A stretch of DNA of 64,000 nt from Pseudomonas sp. IPO3778 (GCF_013386825.1 NZ_JACARC010000047.1:50710-114709), one strand, 5' to 3'; positions 35,700 through 44,572 are shown, numbered from the stretch's first letter. Notes: generated by a model from the letters alone, not told the origin. A program made the numbers and translations.

Positions 35700-36668
35700 T
35701 CAGGTTGCAGGCAGCAGCCCCGCCGCCATGGCCAGCTGCCAAAGGCCACGTTCGGTAGCCTCCTGCGCCAGGGTCACGTGGGGGAAGCCACAGAGTTGGA
35801 GTGCACGCTGGTAGCGGGTGCAGAGTTGGGTTGCGCCGACCAACACAATGTCGCGCGCCTGGGCATGGGCGCGGGTGCGCAGGCCCTTCAGTTCGTGGCC
35901 GATCAGCAGGCCGGATAAATAATCGGGCTGCTCGTCAGGCGCCAGTTCGCCGGTCAATCCCAAGGTACGGGCGCTGAACAAGGTGGATAACACGCCGGTC
36001 TGGCCGTCCACTGACAGCGCCACCTGAACGCCGCGATCAAAGGCGGCCGCCTGGAACTGTTCGGAAGGGCGTTGGGTGCGACCCAAAATACTGTGTTGGC
36101 TGAGCACGGCGAACAGCTCGCCGGTCATGAAGGTGTCGAAGTGGGTGATGCAGCCTTCCACCACCTCCACCCATTTGGAATGGCTGCCCGGCAGGCCGAT
36201 CAACACATCGCGCCCGGTCGTGGCAGACAGGCTTTGCAATACGCCGAGCACCTGGGTTTCTTCGCCGCGCATCACATTGGGCAACGCGCCGCGTTGAATC
36301 ACGCCGGGCACGATGTGCACCGCTGTGCCCCGCAGGCTGCGCACCTCATGCAATGCCTGGCCGAGGGTGGCGACATCGGCCGGGGTGTCGCGGTAAGCCG
36401 CTTCGCTCCAGCCCTGGGCGCTGCCGACCATGCCGCAGGCGATGACGGGCAGGCCGGGCTGGGCGTCGAGCCAGTCACCGCAGGCCGCATCGAATGCCAG
36501 TTCAAACCCGTTGTGGCAGCGAACACCGGCAATGTCCCGGGGTTCAGTGGGCAAGTGCATGATCCCCGACGCCAACGCACGTCGTTCGATCACGACGCCT
36601 GACGGGCCGAGCTTATAAGCACGAAGGGAACTGGTTCCCCAATCGAGCGCGATCAATTGCGCCTGCAT
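35700..36668 (-). CDS. dgoK: 2-dehydro-3-deoxygalactonokinase
   Basis: A 322-residue sugar-acid kinase of the DgoK family. The N-terminal phosphate-binding segment is IALDWGTSSLRAYKLG, and LIGLPGSHSKWVEV is the second family mark. It phosphorylates the keto-deoxy acid before the aldolase step. AGGTG precedes the ATG at 36668. It is the first gene of the operon, 13 bp before dgoA. The dyad at 36714 may control it. Confidence 0.94.
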   Translation of the reverse strand: MQAQLIALDWGTSSLRAYKLGPSGVVIERRALASGIMHLPTEPRDIAGVRCHNGFELAFDAACGDWLDAQPGLPVIACGMVGSAQGWSEAAYRDTPADVATLGQALHEVRSLRGTAVHIVPGVIQRGALPNVMRGEETQVLGVLQSLSATTGRDVLIGLPGSHSKWVEVVEGCITHFDTFMTGELFAVLSQHSILGRTQRPSEQFQAAAFDRGVQVALSVDGQTGVLSTLFSARTLGLTGELAPDEQPDYLSGLLIGHELKGLRTRAHAQARDIVLVGATQLCTRYQRALQLCGFPHVTLAQEATERGLWQLAMAAGLLPAT

Positions 36669-36713
36669 CGCTTCACCTGAGTGTTCTGAGCGGATGAGGC
36701 GAATATAAACCCA

Positions 36714-36728
36714 AGACTGGCAAAGTCT
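36714..36728. promoter_or_regulatory. candidate operator of the dgo operon
   Basis: AGACT-N5-AGTCT forms a perfect 5-bp dyad 46 nt upstream of dgoK, next to an AT-rich stretch (ATATATAAATAT) that could be a -10 region. No dgoR gene is in this window, so the binding protein would be encoded elsewhere. Confidence 0.4.
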
Positions 36729-36770
36729 CAATATATAAATATCAGTCCCACATATAGGGAATTAGCAGCC

Positions 36771-37097
36771 TCAGAATATCGACAGGTCCAACGTACGCAT
36801 CGCCCCCATCCAGATCGCGTGATCGGTGTGGTCCTTGAGGTCATCGCCGGTGGTGGGGTGCAGGAACACCACCAGGCCATTGCGGTTGAGCGCCAGCCAC
36901 GGCAGCACGACGCCGATGTATTCCGGGTCGAACGCCAGCTGGCAGCTCCAGTCCGGGTGCGGCCCCACCGGGCGCTCATGCACCCGGCCCATGCGCAGCG
37001 GGAACATCTGCGCGGCGTCTTCGCAGAGTTTGCGCGCCTGGTCGATCGTGCTGGCGTCGAAGTAGATGTGGGCGTGGTAGCCCTTGATACGTTGCAT
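36771..37097 (-). CDS. DOPA 4,5-dioxygenase family protein
   Basis: A 108-residue protein with HAHIYFD at residues 8-14 and histidines H40, H46, H79 and H92 (in VFLHPTTGDDLKDHTDHAIWMG), typical of the DOPA 4,5-dioxygenase family, an extradiol-type ring-cleaving group. Bacterial members are small and their substrates uncertain. The ATG at 37097 has GGAG 6 nt upstream. It lies just downstream of the LysR gene on the same strand. Confidence 0.85.
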   Translation of the reverse strand: MQRIKGYHAHIYFDASTIDQARKLCEDAAQMFPLRMGRVHERPVGPHPDWSCQLAFDPEYIGVVLPWLALNRNGLVVFLHPTTGDDLKDHTDHAIWMGAMRTLDLSIF

Positions 37098-37128
37098 GAC
37101 AGGCTCCGGGCTCAATGATCGGCAAATC

Positions 37129-38079
37129 CTAGACCGCAATGGACGGCAGGGCCAGACCGGTCAGTGATTGTGCGCTGCTGGCTTGCTCGGCCACCAACCA
37201 GTCGACGAAACGCTCGATCAACTGGCTGCGGCGTTTCCGCTGGGGCAGTACGACGTAATAGCCGAAGCGGGAGATCACCGTCTCGCCGATCGGCCGGCAC
37301 AGCCACTTTTGCTCCAGCAAGTTATCCACCAGGTGCCGCCAGCCGATGGCCACGCCCTGGCCGGCAATCGCCGCCTGGATCAACAGGGTGTAGTTGTCGA
37401 ACCGCAGTTGGCCCGGAGTGGGTGCGGTGGTGATGCCCAGTTCGCGGAACACGCCGGTCCAGTCGAACCACTGGTTGTTGTTTTCCTGGCGCAGGTGCAG
37501 AAGAGGGAACTCCAGCAAGCTCTGGACCGGCAGTGGCGAGGGGCGATCCTGGAGCAACTGCGGGCTGCACACCGGAAATGCCTCTTCATTGAACAGCCAC
37601 AAGCTCTCACCCTGTTTGAAGCGGCCATCGCCAAACAACACAGCCACGTCGATATCGCTGCGCAATGTGGCGTGATTGCGTTGGCTGGTAACCAGGCTTA
37701 CGTCCACCTGCGGGTTGGCTTCATGGAAACGGTGCAGGCGTGGCATCAGCCAGTAAGCGGCGAAGGCAAAGTCCGTCGCTACCTGCAGGACTTCGTGCGG
37801 GTCCTGCTCGGCAATGGCGCTCAGGCCCTGGTTGATGCTCTGCAAACCGGCCTGCACCTGCTCGAACAGTAATGCGCCGGCGTCGGTCAGCTCGATGCCA
37901 CGGTAGATGCGATCAAACAGGCGCACCTTCAGCTGTTCTTCCAGACGCTTGATCTGCTGGCTGATGGCGGGCTGGGTGGTGCCCAGTTCCATCGCCGCCG
38001 CCGTAAAGCTGCGTTGGCGCGCGGCGGCTTCAAACGCGCGCAGCAGATCGAGGGACAGGTGACCAAGGGATTCATACAT
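37129..38079 (-). CDS. LysR regulator of choline-sulfate use
   Basis: A 316-residue LysR regulator. The HTH is at residues 9-66 (RAFEAAARQRSFTAAA, TTQPAISQQIKRLEEQL). The C-terminal domain has the FAAYWLMPRLHRFHEANP segment of the GcvA-like group. It is divergent from betC, the arrangement of choline-sulfate utilisation regulators. The 31-bp gap to the DOPA dioxygenase gene suggests co-transcription. The inducer is probably choline or choline sulfate. Confidence 0.87.
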   Translation of the reverse strand: MYESLGHLSLDLLRAFEAAARQRSFTAAAMELGTTQPAISQQIKRLEEQLKVRLFDRIYRGIELTDAGALLFEQVQAGLQSINQGLSAIAEQDPHEVLQVATDFAFAAYWLMPRLHRFHEANPQVDVSLVTSQRNHATLRSDIDVAVLFGDGRFKQGESLWLFNEEAFPVCSPQLLQDRPSPLPVQSLLEFPLLHLRQENNNQWFDWTGVFRELGITTAPTPGQLRFDNYTLLIQAAIAGQGVAIGWRHLVDNLLEQKWLCRPIGETVISRFGYYVVLPQRKRRSQLIERFVDWLVAEQASSAQSLTGLALPSIAV

Positions 38080-38182
38080 AAGCTGGGCTTATCCTAGACA
38101 TTGCTTCTCATGGGCTTTACCACGATTTCCATGGCCTGCATGCTCATTCGCATAAACATTGACTATGGAATGCCGCGAAACC

Positions 38183-39697
38183 ATGAAGCGCAAGAACATT
38201 CTTTTCATCATGGCCGATCAAATGGCCGCGCCAATGCTTCCGTTCTACGGTCCTTCGCCTATCAAGCTGCCGAACTTGAGCCGCCTCGCCGCTGAAGGTG
38301 TGGTGTTCGACGCCGCCTACTGCAACAGCCCGCTGTGTGCGCCCTCGCGTTTCACCCTGGTCAGTGGCCAGTTGCCGAGCAAGATTGGCGCCTACGACAA
38401 CGCGGCCGATTTCCCCGCTGACGTGCCGACCTACGCCCACTACCTGCGTCGCCTCGGCTACCGCACGGCGCTGTCGGGCAAGATGCATTTTTGCGGCCCC
38501 GACCAGCTCCACGGTTATGAAGAACGCCTGACCAGTGACATCTACCCGGCCGACTATGGCTGGGCCGTGAACTGGGATGAGCCGGACGTGCGCCCCACCT
38601 GGTACCACAACATGGCGTCGGTGCTGCAAGCCGGCCCATGCGTGCGCACCAACCAGCTGGATTTCGACGAAGAGGTGGTGTTCAAGGCCCAGCAGTACTT
38701 GTTCGACCATATCCGCGAGGACGGCGACCAGCCGTTCTGCCTGACCGTCTCCATGACGCACCCACACGACCCGTACACCATTCCCAAGCCGTTCTGGGAC
38801 CTGTACGACGACAACGAGATCCCGTTGCCCACAACCCCGCCACAGGCCGATCTCGACCCTCACTCCCAGCGCCTGCTCAAGGTCTACGACCTGTGGGACA
38901 AGCCACTGCCGGTGAACAAGATCCGCGATGCGCGCCGCGCCTATTTCGGCGCGTGCAGCTACATCGACAGCAACGTCGGCAAGCTGCTGCAAACCCTGGA
39001 AGACACAGGCCTGGCCGACGACACCATCATCATCTTCTCCGGCGACCACGGCGACATGCTCGGCGAGCGCGGGCTCTGGTACAAAATGCACTGGTTTGAG
39101 ATGGCGGCCCGGGTGCCGCTGCTGATCAGCGCGCCGGGGCAGTTTGCGGCGGGCCGGGTGACCGCCGCCGTGTCCACCGCCGACCTGCTGCCCACCCTAG
39201 TGGAACTGGCCGGCGGCGAACTCGACCCCAAGCTGCCGCTGGATGGCCGCTCCCTGGTCTCGCACTTGCAAGGGCAGGGCGGCCACGACGAAGTGTTCGG
39301 CGAATACATGGCCGAAGGCACCATCAGCCCGCTGATGATGATCCGCCGTGGCGCTTACAAGTTCATCTACAGCGAGGACGATCCTTGCCTATTGTTCGAT
39401 GTGCACAACGACCCGCACGAGCGGGAAGACCTCAGCCAGTCACCGGAACACCGGCCACTGTTCGAGGCGTTTTTGAGTGAGGCGCGGGCCAAATGGGACA
39501 TCCCGGCGATCCACCAGCAGGTGCTCGCCAGCCAACGCCGTCGCCGCCTGGTGTTTGAGGCGCTGACCCAAGGCAAGCTGAAGAGCTGGGACCACCAGCC
39601 ACTGGTAGACGCCAGTCAGCAATACATGCGCAACCACATCGACCTCGACGATCTGGAGCGCAAGGCACGTTTTCCACAACCCTGCCAAAACCAATAA
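38183..39697 (+). CDS. betC: choline-sulfatase
   Basis: A 504-residue type I sulfatase that hydrolyses choline-O-sulfate to choline and sulfate. The formylglycine signature is C52-A-P-S-R56 in NSPLCAPSRFT. D12 and Q13 lie in MADQM, and the metal site IIFSGDHGDMLGERGLWYK is near 279-297. The C-terminal part ends with the choline-sulfatase extension (WDHQPLVDASQQYMRN). I start at 38183 (MKRKNIL); ATG at 38165 is an alternative. It is followed 16 bp later by choX. Confidence 0.95.
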   Translation: MKRKNILFIMADQMAAPMLPFYGPSPIKLPNLSRLAAEGVVFDAAYCNSPLCAPSRFTLVSGQLPSKIGAYDNAADFPADVPTYAHYLRRLGYRTALSGKMHFCGPDQLHGYEERLTSDIYPADYGWAVNWDEPDVRPTWYHNMASVLQAGPCVRTNQLDFDEEVVFKAQQYLFDHIREDGDQPFCLTVSMTHPHDPYTIPKPFWDLYDDNEIPLPTTPPQADLDPHSQRLLKVYDLWDKPLPVNKIRDARRAYFGACSYIDSNVGKLLQTLEDTGLADDTIIIFSGDHGDMLGERGLWYKMHWFEMAARVPLLISAPGQFAAGRVTAAVSTADLLPTLVELAGGELDPKLPLDGRSLVSHLQGQGGHDEVFGEYMAEGTISPLMMIRRGAYKFIYSEDDPCLLFDVHNDPHEREDLSQSPEHRPLFEAFLSEARAKWDIPAIHQQVLASQRRRRLVFEALTQGKLKSWDHQPLVDASQQYMRNHIDLDDLERKARFPQPCQNQ

Positions 39698-39713
39698 AAC
39701 TGAGGGGAAGGCC

Positions 39714-40634
39714 ATGCAAAAGTTATCCACCGTGTTGAGCGTTGCACTGCTGGCGTTGAGCAGCGCCGGTGCCTACGCGGACACCAGCTGCGACACCGTG
39801 AAGATGGCCGATCCGGGCTGGAGCGATATCGCCGCCACCAATGCCATTACCGGTTTTCTGTTGAGCGGCATGGGTTACAAGCCCAAGGTCGACACCCTCG
39901 CGGTACCGATCACGTTTGGCGGGCTCAAGGACGGCCAGGTGGATGTGTTCCTGGGTAACTGGATGCCGGCGCAGCAGGGTTTCTACGACAAGTTCGTGGC
40001 CAATGGCGATGTGGTGCAACTGGCGAAAAACCTCGACGGCACCGAGTTCACCCTCGCCGTGCCGGACTATGTGTGGGACGCCGGGGTGCATGACTTTGCC
40101 GACCTGAACACGTTTGCCGACAAGTTCGACAAGAAGATCTATGGCATCGGTTCCGGGGCGCCGGCGAATATCTCGCTGCAGGACATCATCAAGAAGAACG
40201 ACTTTGACCTGGGCCAGTGGAAGCTGATCGAATCCAGCGAACAGGCGATGCTGGCGGAAGTGTCCCGGGCGGTGAAGAAGCAGAAGTTCGTGACCTTCCT
40301 CGGCTGGACGCCGCACCCGATGAACGTGCAACTGAAGATGCGTTACCTCAAGGGTGGGGAAAAGTACTTTGGTGACACCGGCAGCGTGTATACGTTGACC
40401 CGCAAGGGCTATGCGCAGGCGTGCCCGAATGTGGGGAAATTGCTGACCAACCTGAGTTTCACCCAGGAGATGGAGAACGCCATCATGGCTGAGGTGGTGA
40501 ACAAGAAGGTCAGTAACGCGGAGGCGGCGAAGGCGTGGATCAAGGCGAATCCGGCGGTATTGGATAAGTGGCTCGATGGGGTGAAAACCGTTGATGGCCA
40601 GGATGCACTGGCCGCCGTAAAAGCCAAGCTCTAA
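39714..40634 (+). CDS. choX: choline ABC transporter substrate-binding protein
   Basis: A 306-residue periplasmic binding protein with a signal peptide (about 1-22, AYA-DT). It has ADPGWSDIAATNAITGFLL and VDVFLGNWMPAQQGFYDKF, marks of the ProX/ChoX group that binds choline with an aromatic box. No permease or ATPase gene is next to it, so it must pair with CbcWV-like partners encoded elsewhere. GAGGGGAAGG precedes the ATG. Co-operonic with betC. Confidence 0.92.
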   Translation: MQKLSTVLSVALLALSSAGAYADTSCDTVKMADPGWSDIAATNAITGFLLSGMGYKPKVDTLAVPITFGGLKDGQVDVFLGNWMPAQQGFYDKFVANGDVVQLAKNLDGTEFTLAVPDYVWDAGVHDFADLNTFADKFDKKIYGIGSGAPANISLQDIIKKNDFDLGQWKLIESSEQAMLAEVSRAVKKQKFVTFLGWTPHPMNVQLKMRYLKGGEKYFGDTGSVYTLTRKGYAQACPNVGKLLTNLSFTQEMENAIMAEVVNKKVSNAEAAKAWIKANPAVLDKWLDGVKTVDGQDALAAVKAKL

Positions 40635-40651
40635 CGGCTGACGCCGCACCC

Positions 40652-40740
40652 TGTGGGAGCCGGGCTTGCCCGCGATAGCATCACCGCGGTGTCCCTGTAG
40701 GACCGAGGCGCCTGTATCGCGGGCAAGCCCGGCTCCCACA
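40652..40740. repeat. REPIN-type palindrome, class B
   Basis: Arms TGTGGGAGCCGGGCTTGCCC and complement. The spacer (GCATCACCGCGGTG...GGACCGAGGCGCC) is related to the spacers at 7638 and 52952 although the arms differ. A further ACTCCCACAGT remnant follows. Confidence 0.9.
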
Positions 40741-40809
40741 GTCAGCGGACTCCCACAGTCCGGCGTTTGTCCTGATACCCTGATTCAAACCTATCAATCC
40801 GAGCCCTAA

Positions 40810-42378
40810 ATGCCCCGGCCCAACCGCCATACCCTCTTCCCCTTCCTCAGCTGGCTCCCGCGCCAGACCCGCGCCAGCGTCGGGCGGGATGCGATCGTCG
40901 GCCTGAGCGGTGCAGTCCTGGCATTACCCCAATCCATTGCCTACGCGCTGATCGCCGGTCTCCCACCGGAGTACGGCCTGTACGCCGCCATCATCCCGGT
41001 ATTGATCGCCTGCTTGTGGGGCTCTTCCTGGCACCTGATCTGCGGCCCCACGGCGGCCATTTCCATCGTGCTCTACGCCAGTGTCAGCCCGCTGGCGGTG
41101 CCCGGGTCCCAGGACTACATCACACTCATCCTGCTGCTGACATTCCTGGCCGGCGTCTTCCAATGGCTTCTGGGCATGCTGCGCTTCGGCGCCCTGGTGA
41201 ATTTCGTCTCACATTCCGTGGTGCTCGGCTTCACCCTTGGCGCGGCAATCGTCATCGCCCTGGGCCAGCTACCCAACCTGCTGGGGCTGGACCTGCCCAG
41301 CCAGGCCACGGCGATCAACAGCCTGTTGGCGCTGATCAACCATGCCGGGGAGTGGAATCATCCTTCACTGGCGCTTGGCCTCGGCACCTTGCTGGTGGGT
41401 GTGCTGCTCAAACTCTGGGTACCGCGCTGGCCAACGCTGTTGATCGCGCTGGCGTTGGGCAGCGTTATCCCGTGGCTGTGGCCGGCGATGTTCGGGCAGG
41501 TGGCGCGGGTCAGTTCATTTGTCGGCAAGCTGCCGCCGTTCAGCCCGCTGCCGATGGACCTGGACACGGTCTTGCGCCTGCTGCCCAGTGCGGTGGCGGT
41601 GGGCATGCTGGGGCTGGTGACCAGCCTGTCGATTGCGCGCTCGCTCTCGGCCCGCTCCCAGCAATTGCTCGATGCGAATCAGGAAGTACGCGCCCAGGGT
41701 TTATCCAACATTGTTGGCGGATTTTTCTCCGGGTACCTGTCGGCAGGTTCCTTCACCCGCTCCGGCCTGAGCTACGAAGCGGGCGCCTGCTCGCCACTGG
41801 CGGGGGTATTTTCCGCGCTGTGGGTGGCCCTGTTTGCGTTGTTCGGCGCGGCGTTGATCGCGCATATTCCGATCCCCAGCATGGCGGCGAGCATCCTGCT
41901 GATTTGCTGGGGCCTGGTGGACCATCGCGGGATTCGGGCGCTGTTCCGGGTCAGCCGTGCGGAGTTCGTGGTGATGAGCCTGACCTGCATCGCCACGCTG
42001 TTACTGGAGCTGCAGACGGCGATTTACGCCGGGGTGCTGGCGTCGCTGTTTTTCTACCTCAAGCGCACGTCCCAGCCGCGGGTCCAGCAATGGCGTGACG
42101 GTGAGGACGATGTGCTGCGGGTGGGCGGGTCGATCTTTTTTGGCGCCAGCCATTACCTGCAAGTGCGGCTGCAAAGCCTGCACGGCCAGCGGGTGGTGAT
42201 CGAGGCGCAGCAGATCAACTTTATTGATTATTCCGGGGTGGAGATGCTGCACCAGGAGGCGCGCCGATTGAACGGATTGGGGCGCAGCCTGGCATTGCGC
42301 AAGGCCCGGCCACCGGTGGTGGAGGAGTTGAAGAAACTGGAAGGGGCCGACAAGTGCCCCATCCATTTCGAAGACTGA
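40810..42378 (+). CDS. SulP family sulfate permease with STAS domain
   Basis: A 522-residue SulP transporter. The family signature ALPQSIAYALIAGLPPEYGLYAAIIP lies near residues 38-63. About ten membrane segments follow. The C-terminal STAS domain (about 410-515) includes QQINFIDYSGVEMLHQEARRL. It follows choX and the choline-sulfatase gene, so sulfate released by BetC, or other sulfate, is a plausible cargo. Different in sequence from the SulP gene at 11661. Confidence 0.88.
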   Translation: MPRPNRHTLFPFLSWLPRQTRASVGRDAIVGLSGAVLALPQSIAYALIAGLPPEYGLYAAIIPVLIACLWGSSWHLICGPTAAISIVLYASVSPLAVPGSQDYITLILLLTFLAGVFQWLLGMLRFGALVNFVSHSVVLGFTLGAAIVIALGQLPNLLGLDLPSQATAINSLLALINHAGEWNHPSLALGLGTLLVGVLLKLWVPRWPTLLIALALGSVIPWLWPAMFGQVARVSSFVGKLPPFSPLPMDLDTVLRLLPSAVAVGMLGLVTSLSIARSLSARSQQLLDANQEVRAQGLSNIVGGFFSGYLSAGSFTRSGLSYEAGACSPLAGVFSALWVALFALFGAALIAHIPIPSMAASILLICWGLVDHRGIRALFRVSRAEFVVMSLTCIATLLLELQTAIYAGVLASLFFYLKRTSQPRVQQWRDGEDDVLRVGGSIFFGASHYLQVRLQSLHGQRVVIEAQQINFIDYSGVEMLHQEARRLNGLGRSLALRKARPPVVEELKKLEGADKCPIHFED

Positions 42379-42391
42379 ATGCGTTTGAAAC

Positions 42392-42496
42392 TGTGGGAGC
42401 GGGCTTGCTCGCGAATGCGGTGGATCAGTCGATACATACGGCGACTGTCACACCGCTTTCGCGAGCAAGTCAAATCGTCGCACCGCCGCTCCCACA
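42392..42496. repeat. class C REPIN with an interrupted right arm
   Basis: Left arm TGTGGGAGCGGGCTTGCTCG; the right arm GCGAGCAAG...CCGCTCCCACA is split by about 16 bp (TCAAATCGTCGCACC). It lies between convergent genes. Confidence 0.8.
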
Positions 42497-42508
42497 GTTG
42501 GATTGGCG

Positions 42509-43327
42509 TCAGGCCAGTTGCCTGCGCAGCTCAGCTAAAACCGGTGCCGAATCCGGGCGCACACCGCGCCACAGGAAGAACGCTTCAGCCGCCTGCTCCA
42601 CCAGCATCCCCAGGCCATCCATCGCCACCGCCGCCCCCTGTTCGCTGGCCCAACGGCAGAAGGCCGTAGGCTCTTTGGCGTACATCATGTCGTAGCAAAA
42701 GGTCTTACCCGGTTCAACGAGGCTGCCGGCAATCGGCGGCACCTCGCCTGACAGGCTGGCGGACGTGGCGTTGATGATCAGGTCCACCGGCTCACGCAGC
42801 CAGTCGAAACCGCTGGCAGACACCGGGCCGAGGTCGTCGAACAGCTCGGCAAGCAATTCGGCCTTTTCCACGGTGCGGTTGGCGATGATCAGCGACGCCG
42901 GTTGCTCGGCCAGCAACGGCTCCAGTGCTCCGCGTACGGCACCACCGGCCCCCAGCAGCAGGATGCGTTTACCTTGCAGGCTGAACCCGGCATTCACCGT
43001 CAAATCCCGCACCAGGCCGGCACCGTCGGTGTTGTCCCCCAGCAGGCTGCCATCGGCGAGCTTGCTCAAGGTATTCACTGCGCCGGCGCGCTGGGCACGC
43101 TCGGTCAGGGTGGTGGCCAGGCGGTAAGCCTCTTCCTTGAACGGCACAGTGACGTTGGCACCACGGCCTTGCTGAAAGAACTCACGGGCGCAGCCGGTGA
43201 AATCCTCCAGCGGCGCGAGCAAGGTGCTGTAGTCCAGCTGCTCGCCGGTTTGTTCGGCGAACAGGCGGTGAATCAGCGGCGACTTGCTGTGGCCGATAGG
43301 GTTGCCGAAGACGACATAACGATCCAT
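42509..43327 (-). CDS. aroE: shikimate dehydrogenase
   Basis: A 272-residue NADP-dependent enzyme that reduces 3-dehydroshikimate in the aromatic pathway. Substrate site FGNPIGHSKSPLIH (7-20) and NVTVPFK with K64. NADP site LLLGAGGAVRGALEPL (about 124-139) and NRTVEK. D100 in GDNTDGAGL is the catalytic aspartate. Its ATG overlaps the hemF stop by one base, so the two are coupled. Confidence 0.97.
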   Translation of the reverse strand: MDRYVVFGNPIGHSKSPLIHRLFAEQTGEQLDYSTLLAPLEDFTGCAREFFQQGRGANVTVPFKEEAYRLATTLTERAQRAGAVNTLSKLADGSLLGDNTDGAGLVRDLTVNAGFSLQGKRILLLGAGGAVRGALEPLLAEQPASLIIANRTVEKAELLAELFDDLGPVSASGFDWLREPVDLIINATSASLSGEVPPIAGSLVEPGKTFCYDMMYAKEPTAFCRWASEQGAAVAMDGLGMLVEQAAEAFFLWRGVRPDSAPVLAELRRQLA

Positions 43328-44256
43328 CAGACCGCCGCCTTGGGCAGCACGCCCAGCCAATCGCGGTCTTGCAGGAAGTAGTCGGTGAGGCGCGCTTCTT
43401 CGCTGTCCGGTGCGGCTTTCCAGTCATAACTCCAGCGCACTTGCGGTGGCAGCGACATCAGGATCGATTCGGTGCGTCCGCCCGATTGCAGGCCAAACAG
43501 GGTGCCACGGTCGTAGACCAGGTTAAACTCGACGTAGCGGCCACGGCGGAACTCCTGGAATTCGCGCTGCTGCTCGGTATAGGCCATGGCTTGGCGGCGC
43601 TGGACGATCGGCAAGTAGGCGTCGATGTAGGCATCGCCGATGGCCCGCATGAAGGCGAAGCTGGTGTCGAAGTCCCACTCGTTCAAGTCATCGAAGAACA
43701 AACCGCCGATGCCCCGTGGCTCGTTGCGGTGCTTGATGTGGAAGTAGGTGTCGCACCAGGCCTTGTAGCGCGAGTAGACGTCCGGGCCAAACGGCGCGCA
43801 CGCCTGTTCGGCGACGCGGTGCCAGTGGATGCAGTCTTCTTCGTTGCCGTAGTAGGGCGTCAGGTCGAAGCCGCCACCGAACCACCACACGGCTTCCTCG
43901 CCTTCTTTTTCGGCGATGAAAAAGCGCACATTGGCGTGGGAAGTCGGCACATGCGGGTTGTGCGGGTGGATCACCAGCGACACGCCGAGGGCTTCAAAAC
44001 CGCGACCGGCCAATTCCGGGCGATGCGCACTGGCGGACGGTGGGAGGCCGCTGCCAAACACGTGGGAAAAGTTAACGCCGCCTTTTTCGATCACCGAGCC
44101 GTTTTCGATCACACGGGTGCGACCACCACCGCCGGCAGGCCGGGTCCAGGCGTCTTCGATAAAGCGAGTGTCCGTCTCGAAGGTTTCCAGGGCGCTGCAA
44201 ATGCGGTCTTGCAGGTCGAGCAGGTAGGCTTTGACAGCCTCGGTGCGGGTAGTCAT
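43327..44256 (-). CDS. hemF: oxygen-dependent coproporphyrinogen III oxidase
   Basis: A 309-residue enzyme that decarboxylates coproporphyrinogen III in heme synthesis under aerobic conditions. Recognisable parts: GGGRTRVIENGSVIEKGGVNF (about 42-62), HPHNPHVPTSHANVRFF (about 96-112), WFGGGFDLTPYYG (about 124-136), and YVEFNLVYDRGTLFGLQSGGR (about 243-263). AAGGTGA precedes the ATG. Upstream lies the large palindrome shared with qor. Confidence 0.97.
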   Translation of the reverse strand: MTTRTEAVKAYLLDLQDRICSALETFETDTRFIEDAWTRPAGGGGRTRVIENGSVIEKGGVNFSHVFGSGLPPSASAHRPELAGRGFEALGVSLVIHPHNPHVPTSHANVRFFIAEKEGEEAVWWFGGGFDLTPYYGNEEDCIHWHRVAEQACAPFGPDVYSRYKAWCDTYFHIKHRNEPRGIGGLFFDDLNEWDFDTSFAFMRAIGDAYIDAYLPIVQRRQAMAYTEQQREFQEFRRGRYVEFNLVYDRGTLFGLQSGGRTESILMSLPPQVRWSYDWKAAPDSEEARLTDYFLQDRDWLGVLPKAAV

Positions 44257-44385
44257 GACATCACCTTGAATCGGGCAAAGCTACGCGAGGCCATTGGGCG
44301 TCGGCGGCAAATGGGCGCACAGGATACCACTGCACCCCCTGCTGCCGCAGTTGACGAAGATCAAGCTTAGGAGTCCGATAGAAAA

Positions 44386-44542
44386 GTGCCCTGTCCCACC
44401 AATGCTGTTCCTTTTGGGCGGCGTCTGTTGCCGTCATACTGCGTTGCCGCTCCTCCCCATAGCACGCTATGAGTCGTCGCGGCGCCTTGTCTGACGACAA
44501 CAGCCACTCGCCCAAAAGGAACGCATTGGCGAGACAGGGCAC
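44386..44542. repeat. 157-bp imperfect palindrome between hemF and qor
   Basis: Outer arms of about 34 bp (GTGCCCTGTC...AATGC...GTTCCTTTTGGGCG and complement) differ at a few places. Inner arms with CTGTTGCCGTCA / TGACGACAACAG continue the pairing. It occupies half of the 316-bp spacer, which holds no convincing gene. It is unrelated to the REPINs. It could be a MITE-like element or a regulatory structure. Confidence 0.7.
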
Positions 44543-44572
44543 TATCGCGAAATTGACTTAAGGAGAGTGCAG

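Noticed and set aside
35755..35800. TCACGTGG within dgoK as a parS-like site
   Set aside because: Only the central CACGTGG is present; the flanking arms do not match the parS palindrome.
44261..44542. 93-codon minus-strand frame between hemF and qor
   Set aside because: More than half of it is the imperfect palindrome, and no homologous domain could be seen. It stays possible but unsupported.
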